Positions 15,153-17,781 of a stretch of DNA of 17,781 nucleotides are shown piece after piece. The notes below the pieces were generated by a model. It did no database searches and was not told the origin of the DNA. It saw only the letters and a program-made list of their open reading frames with translations. Made by a program: the position numbers and the translations under genes. How positions within the stretch are numbered: position 1 is the first letter of the stretch; every line of letters starts with the position of its first letter. The DNA is from an uncultured Veillonella sp. (GTDB lineage Bacteria; Bacillota; Negativicutes; Veillonellales; Veillonellaceae), in the NCBI GenBank assembly GCA_934216375.1, contig CAKQBP010000007.1, positions 1 to 17,781 on the forward strand. Reading direction: 5' to 3'.

Positions 15153-16457
15153 ATGAAAGCAACTGTAAATCCTGTTGATCAACACGTAGTAACTTTAACT
15201 ATTGAAGTACCTGCAGCAGAAGTAGATAAGGGCATTAAACAAGCTGTAAAACGCATTGCAGGTCAAGTGAACATCCCTGGCTTCCGTAAAGGACATGCGC
15301 CTCGCCGTATTTTGGAAATGAACTTCGGCAAAGAAGCTATCTTGGAAGAAGCATTTGAAGTATTGGCTAGCCAAAACTATAGTGCTGCACTTCGTGAAAA
15401 TGATATCGTGCCTGTATCTGAACCTGAAATCGAACGAGAACAATTCGAAGAAGGCAAAGATTTGATTTTCAAAGCTACTGTAACTAAACGCCCTGAAGTT
15501 AAACTTGGCGATTACAAAGGCTTAGAAGCAGAAAAACAAGATGCTACAGTATCTGATGAACAAATCGAAGAACAGTTGAACAATATTCGTGAACAACAAG
15601 CAAAAATGGTTGTTGCTGAAGAAGGCGCTACAATTCAAAAAGATGACTTCGCAGTAATCGACTTTGCTGGTTCCGTTGATGGTAAACCTTTTGATGGTGG
15701 TGAAGGTAAATCCTACCCATTACAAATCGGTTCTGGTAGCTTCATTCCTGGCTTCGAAGATCAATTAATTGGCGCTAAAGCTGGTGATGATGTAACTGTA
15801 AAAGTAACATTCCCTGAAGACTACTTCGTAGCAGAACTTGCTGGTAAAGAAGCAGAATTCAAAACTCATATCCATGATATTAAACGTAAAGAATTGCCTG
15901 AATTGAATGATGAATTCGCAAAAGAAGCAAGCTCTTACGAAACTATTGAAGAATTGAAAAAAGATCTCCGCACTAAAATGGAGGAAGAAGCTTCCCGTCG
16001 TGCAATCGATACTTACAATGCTGACTTGATTCAAACAGCTGTTAAAAATGCAACTGTAGAAATTCCAGAAGTAATGATTAAAGATCGCGTAGAACAAATG
16101 ATTCAAGAATTGGCTATGAATATGGAAGGCCGTGGCTTGAAACTTGATGACTACTTGAAATTCTCCAATAAAACTATCGAAGATTTACGCTCTGAATACA
16201 AAGATTCCGCAGCTGAAAACGTACGCGCTGATTTAGTATTGGATGCTATTGCAACTGCTGAAGGTATCGAAGTAACTCCAGATGATATGAACCGTGAAAT
16301 CTTCATTATGGCTCAAAACTTTGGGGCAGATCCTAAAGAAGTTTGGGATATTATTGCAAAAGAAGGTCGTGTAGCTATGTTGGCAGGCTCTGTAGCTCGC
16401 AAAAAAGCAGCTCGATTCATTATTGATAATGCAAAAGGCGCTGAAGCGGCTGAATAA
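15153..16457 (+). CDS. tig: Trigger factor (ribosome-associated chaperone and prolyl isomerase)
   Basis: Binds the ribosome exit tunnel and assists folding of new proteins. 434 residues, the usual length, with all three parts. The N-terminal ribosome-binding domain has the signature GFRKGHAP (43-50). The FKBP-type prolyl isomerase domain spans about 160-245 with VIDFAGSVDGKPFDGG and FIPGFEDQL. The helical C-terminal chaperone arms follow to the end, finishing AKGAEAAE. Two stop codons (TAA TAG) end it. It is followed 36 bases later by clpP and then clpX, a gene order common in bacteria. Codon choice is strongly biased, consistent with high expression. Confidence 0.98.
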   Translation: MKATVNPVDQHVVTLTIEVPAAEVDKGIKQAVKRIAGQVNIPGFRKGHAPRRILEMNFGKEAILEEAFEVLASQNYSAALRENDIVPVSEPEIEREQFEEGKDLIFKATVTKRPEVKLGDYKGLEAEKQDATVSDEQIEEQLNNIREQQAKMVVAEEGATIQKDDFAVIDFAGSVDGKPFDGGEGKSYPLQIGSGSFIPGFEDQLIGAKAGDDVTVKVTFPEDYFVAELAGKEAEFKTHIHDIKRKELPELNDEFAKEASSYETIEELKKDLRTKMEEEASRRAIDTYNADLIQTAVKNATVEIPEVMIKDRVEQMIQELAMNMEGRGLKLDDYLKFSNKTIEDLRSEYKDSAAENVRADLVLDAIATAEGIEVTPDDMNREIFIMAQNFGADPKEVWDIIAKEGRVAMLAGSVARKKAARFIIDNAKGAEAAE

Positions 16458-16493
16458 TAGTTTGCTCAACTGGGTACATGAAAAGGTGATTAC

Positions 16494-17087
16494 ATGTATG
16501 TACCAATCGTAGTTGAACAAGGTGAACGCGGAGAGCGTTCCTATGATATTTACTCTCGCTTGTTAAAGGATCGCATTATTTTCCTTGGTGGCCCCATCGA
16601 TGATAATGTGGCAAATGCGGTTATTGCGCAAATGTTATTCCTAGAAGCAGAGGATCCTGATAAGGATATCCATTTGTACATCAATAGCCCTGGCGGTGTT
16701 GTAACTGCCGGCATGGCTATTTATGATACGATGCAATATATCAAACCAGATGTGTCTACTATTTGTGTAGGCTCTGCAGCGAGCATGGGTGCTGTGCTTT
16801 TAACAGCTGGCACTAAAGGTAAACGATATGCGTTGCCTCATGCGCGCATCATGATTCACCAACCATTAGGCGGTGTGCAAGGGCAAGCATCTGAAATTGA
16901 AATCCATGCCCGTGAGATTCTTCGCATGCGTGAAGAGTTAAATGGTATCTTAGCTTCTCGCAGTGGACAAGATATTGAAGTAGTAGCTCGCGATACAGAT
17001 CGCGATAACTTCATGAGTGCTCAGGATGCCGTTGAATACGGCTTAATTGATGAGGTGCTCACAAGAGAACCTGTAGAAAGCAAGTAA
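16494..17087 (+). CDS. clpP: ATP-dependent Clp protease proteolytic subunit
   Basis: Serine protease that forms the tetradecameric barrel of the Clp protease. 197 residues with the triad visible: S97 in GSAASMG, H122 in MIHQPLGG and D171 in [26 protein letters not shown] is typical. The N-terminus [20 protein letters not shown] is the usual start, with only a few residues ahead of the mature form. AAAAGGTG lies 5 bases before the ATG. It lies between tig and clpX, its unfoldase partner, and is probably co-transcribed with both. Confidence 0.98.
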   Translation: MYVPIVVEQGERGERSYDIYSRLLKDRIIFLGGPIDDNVANAVIAQMLFLEAEDPDKDIHLYINSPGGVVTAGMAIYDTMQYIKPDVSTICVGSAASMGAVLLTAGTKGKRYALPHARIMIHQPLGGVQGQASEIEIHAREILRMREELNGILASRSGQDIEVVARDTDRDNFMSAQDAVEYGLIDEVLTREPVESK

Positions 17088-17088
17088 T

Positions 17089-17093
17089 GGAGG
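17089..17093 (+). promoter_or_regulatory. Ribosome binding site pointing to a TTG start of clpX
   Basis: GGAGG lies 6 bases before the TTG at 17100. The next in-frame ATG at 17121 is only two codons before the first zinc-ligand Cys, and has no ribosome binding site. Confidence 0.75.
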
Positions 17094-17099
17094 CGCCCC

Positions 17100-17781
17100 T
17101 TGGCAAAAGATAAAGACACTATGCGCTGCAGTTTTTGTGGACGCACAAGCGAGGAAGTCCGCAAATTAGTGGCGGGGCCTAACGTGTATATTTGTGATGA
17201 ATGCGTTGAAGTTTGTGAACGCATCATTGCAGATGAGTTGGGTGCGGTTGAGACGGACGACTTCAATTTAAAAGAATTGCCAACGCCTAGAGAAATTAAA
17301 GCTCATCTTGACGAATATGTCATTGGTCAAGATGATGCTAAAATCTCTTTAGCCGTGGCTGTATATAATCACTACAAACGTTTACAAACAGATAATGTAG
17401 TTGATGACGTAGAATTACAAAAGGCTAATGTTTTATTCATTGGTCCTACTGGTAGTGGTAAAACACTATTGGCTCAAACCTTAGCGAAAATGCTAGAAGT
17501 ACCATTTGCTATTGCAGATGCTACAAGCTTAACTGAGGCTGGGTATGTAGGGGAAGATGTAGAAAACATCTTACTCAAAATTATCCAAGCTGCAGATTAT
17601 GATATAGCTCGGGCTGAACGTGGCATTATCTATATCGATGAAATCGATAAGATTGCTCGTAAGTCTGAGAATCCTTCCATTACACGTGACGTGTCTGGTG
17701 AAGGTGTACAACAAGCATTGCTTAAAATCTTAGAAGGTACTGTCGCTTCTGTTCCCCCACAAGGTGGTAGGAAGCATCCTA
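17100..17781 (+). CDS. clpX: ATP-dependent Clp protease ATP-binding subunit ClpX, N-terminal part (3' end outside window)
   Basis: AAA+ unfoldase that recognises, unfolds and feeds proteins to ClpP. The frame runs off the right edge after about 227 residues of roughly 410-430 usual for the family. Present are the N-terminal zinc-binding domain (C10 and C13 in RCSFCGR, plus the later pair in [10 protein letters not shown]), the Walker A motif GPTGSGKT, the [10 protein letters not shown] segment and the Walker B motif [10 protein letters not shown]. Translation probably begins at a TTG, giving an [10 protein letters not shown] start that matches other ClpX N-termini and agrees with the ribosome binding site. 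It starts 12 bases after the clpP stop, consistent with one operon. Confidence 0.97.
   Translation, partial: MAKDKDTMRCSFCGRTSEEVRKLVAGPNVYICDECVEVCERIIADELGAVETDDFNLKELPTPREIKAHLDEYVIGQDDAKISLAVAVYNHYKRLQTDNVVDDVELQKANVLFIGPTGSGKTLLAQTLAKMLEVPFAIADATSLTEAGYVGEDVENILLKIIQAADYDIARAERGIIYIDEIDKIARKSENPSITRDVSGEGVQQALLKILEGTVASVPPQGGRKHP

Noticed and set aside
1-17781. Mobile element, CRISPR array or horizontally acquired island
   Set aside because: No transposase, integrase, tRNA, direct-repeat array or clear compositional break was seen; codon use looks uniform across the catabolic and housekeeping parts by eye.

Overview
The window looks like a chromosomal segment from a low-GC Gram-negative Firmicute of the class Negativicutes, most likely Veillonella. 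This rests on the AT-rich codon use, the strong GAGGAGG-type ribosome binding sites, the character of the trigger factor/ClpP/ClpX proteins, and the presence of an anaerobic purine-degradation locus. Veillonella (formerly Micrococcus lactilyticus) is classically known to ferment purines. The genus call is inference from sequence character, not from a database comparison. All genes lie on the + strand.

Left part (1-11635): a purine/urate catabolic locus. In order it holds the C-terminal part of a YgeY-type M20 metallohydrolase, the YgeW knotted carbamoyltransferase, a carbamate kinase (ArcC/YqeA), the amidohydrolase SsnA, a short YgfK-like oxidoreductase, a hydantoinase/dihydropyrimidinase (HyuA/YgeZ type), a two-domain molybdenum hydroxylase of the selenium-dependent xanthine dehydrogenase type, and an NCS2 purine permease. 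A plausible division of labour is: the permease imports a purine; the molybdenum enzyme and YgfK adjust its oxidation state; the hydantoinase, SsnA and YgeY open and trim the rings; YgeW releases carbamoyl phosphate from a ureido intermediate; and carbamate kinase converts that to ATP, CO2 and ammonia. The individual steps are inference. The gene set matches the clusters reported for anaerobic urate and purine use in gut bacteria. YgeX (diaminopropionate ammonia-lyase), usually part of such sets, is not in the window and may lie left of the edge.

Middle (11636-13027): after a strong terminator and with its own promoter-like sequence comes a form IV RuBisCO-like protein. It has lost key RuBisCO residues (the Glu204 equivalent is His, the Lys177 equivalent is Met). 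It is not a CO2-fixing enzyme by these criteria, and its substrate is unknown.

Right part (13028-17781): housekeeping genes. These are a WalJ/YycJ-type metallo-beta-lactamase-fold nuclease followed closely by rlmH, a stand-alone two-CBS-domain protein with its own terminator, and then tig-clpP-clpX (clpX is cut by the window edge and starts with TTG).

The points most worth a second look are the YgfK-like protein, which lacks the whole central FAD/NAD(P) oxidoreductase part found in the E. coli protein; the RuBisCO-like protein beside the purine genes; the FAD-domain-free xanthine dehydrogenase; and an intrinsic terminator inside the locus with almost no room for a promoter after it. No rRNA, tRNA, CRISPR array, insertion sequence or integrase was seen.
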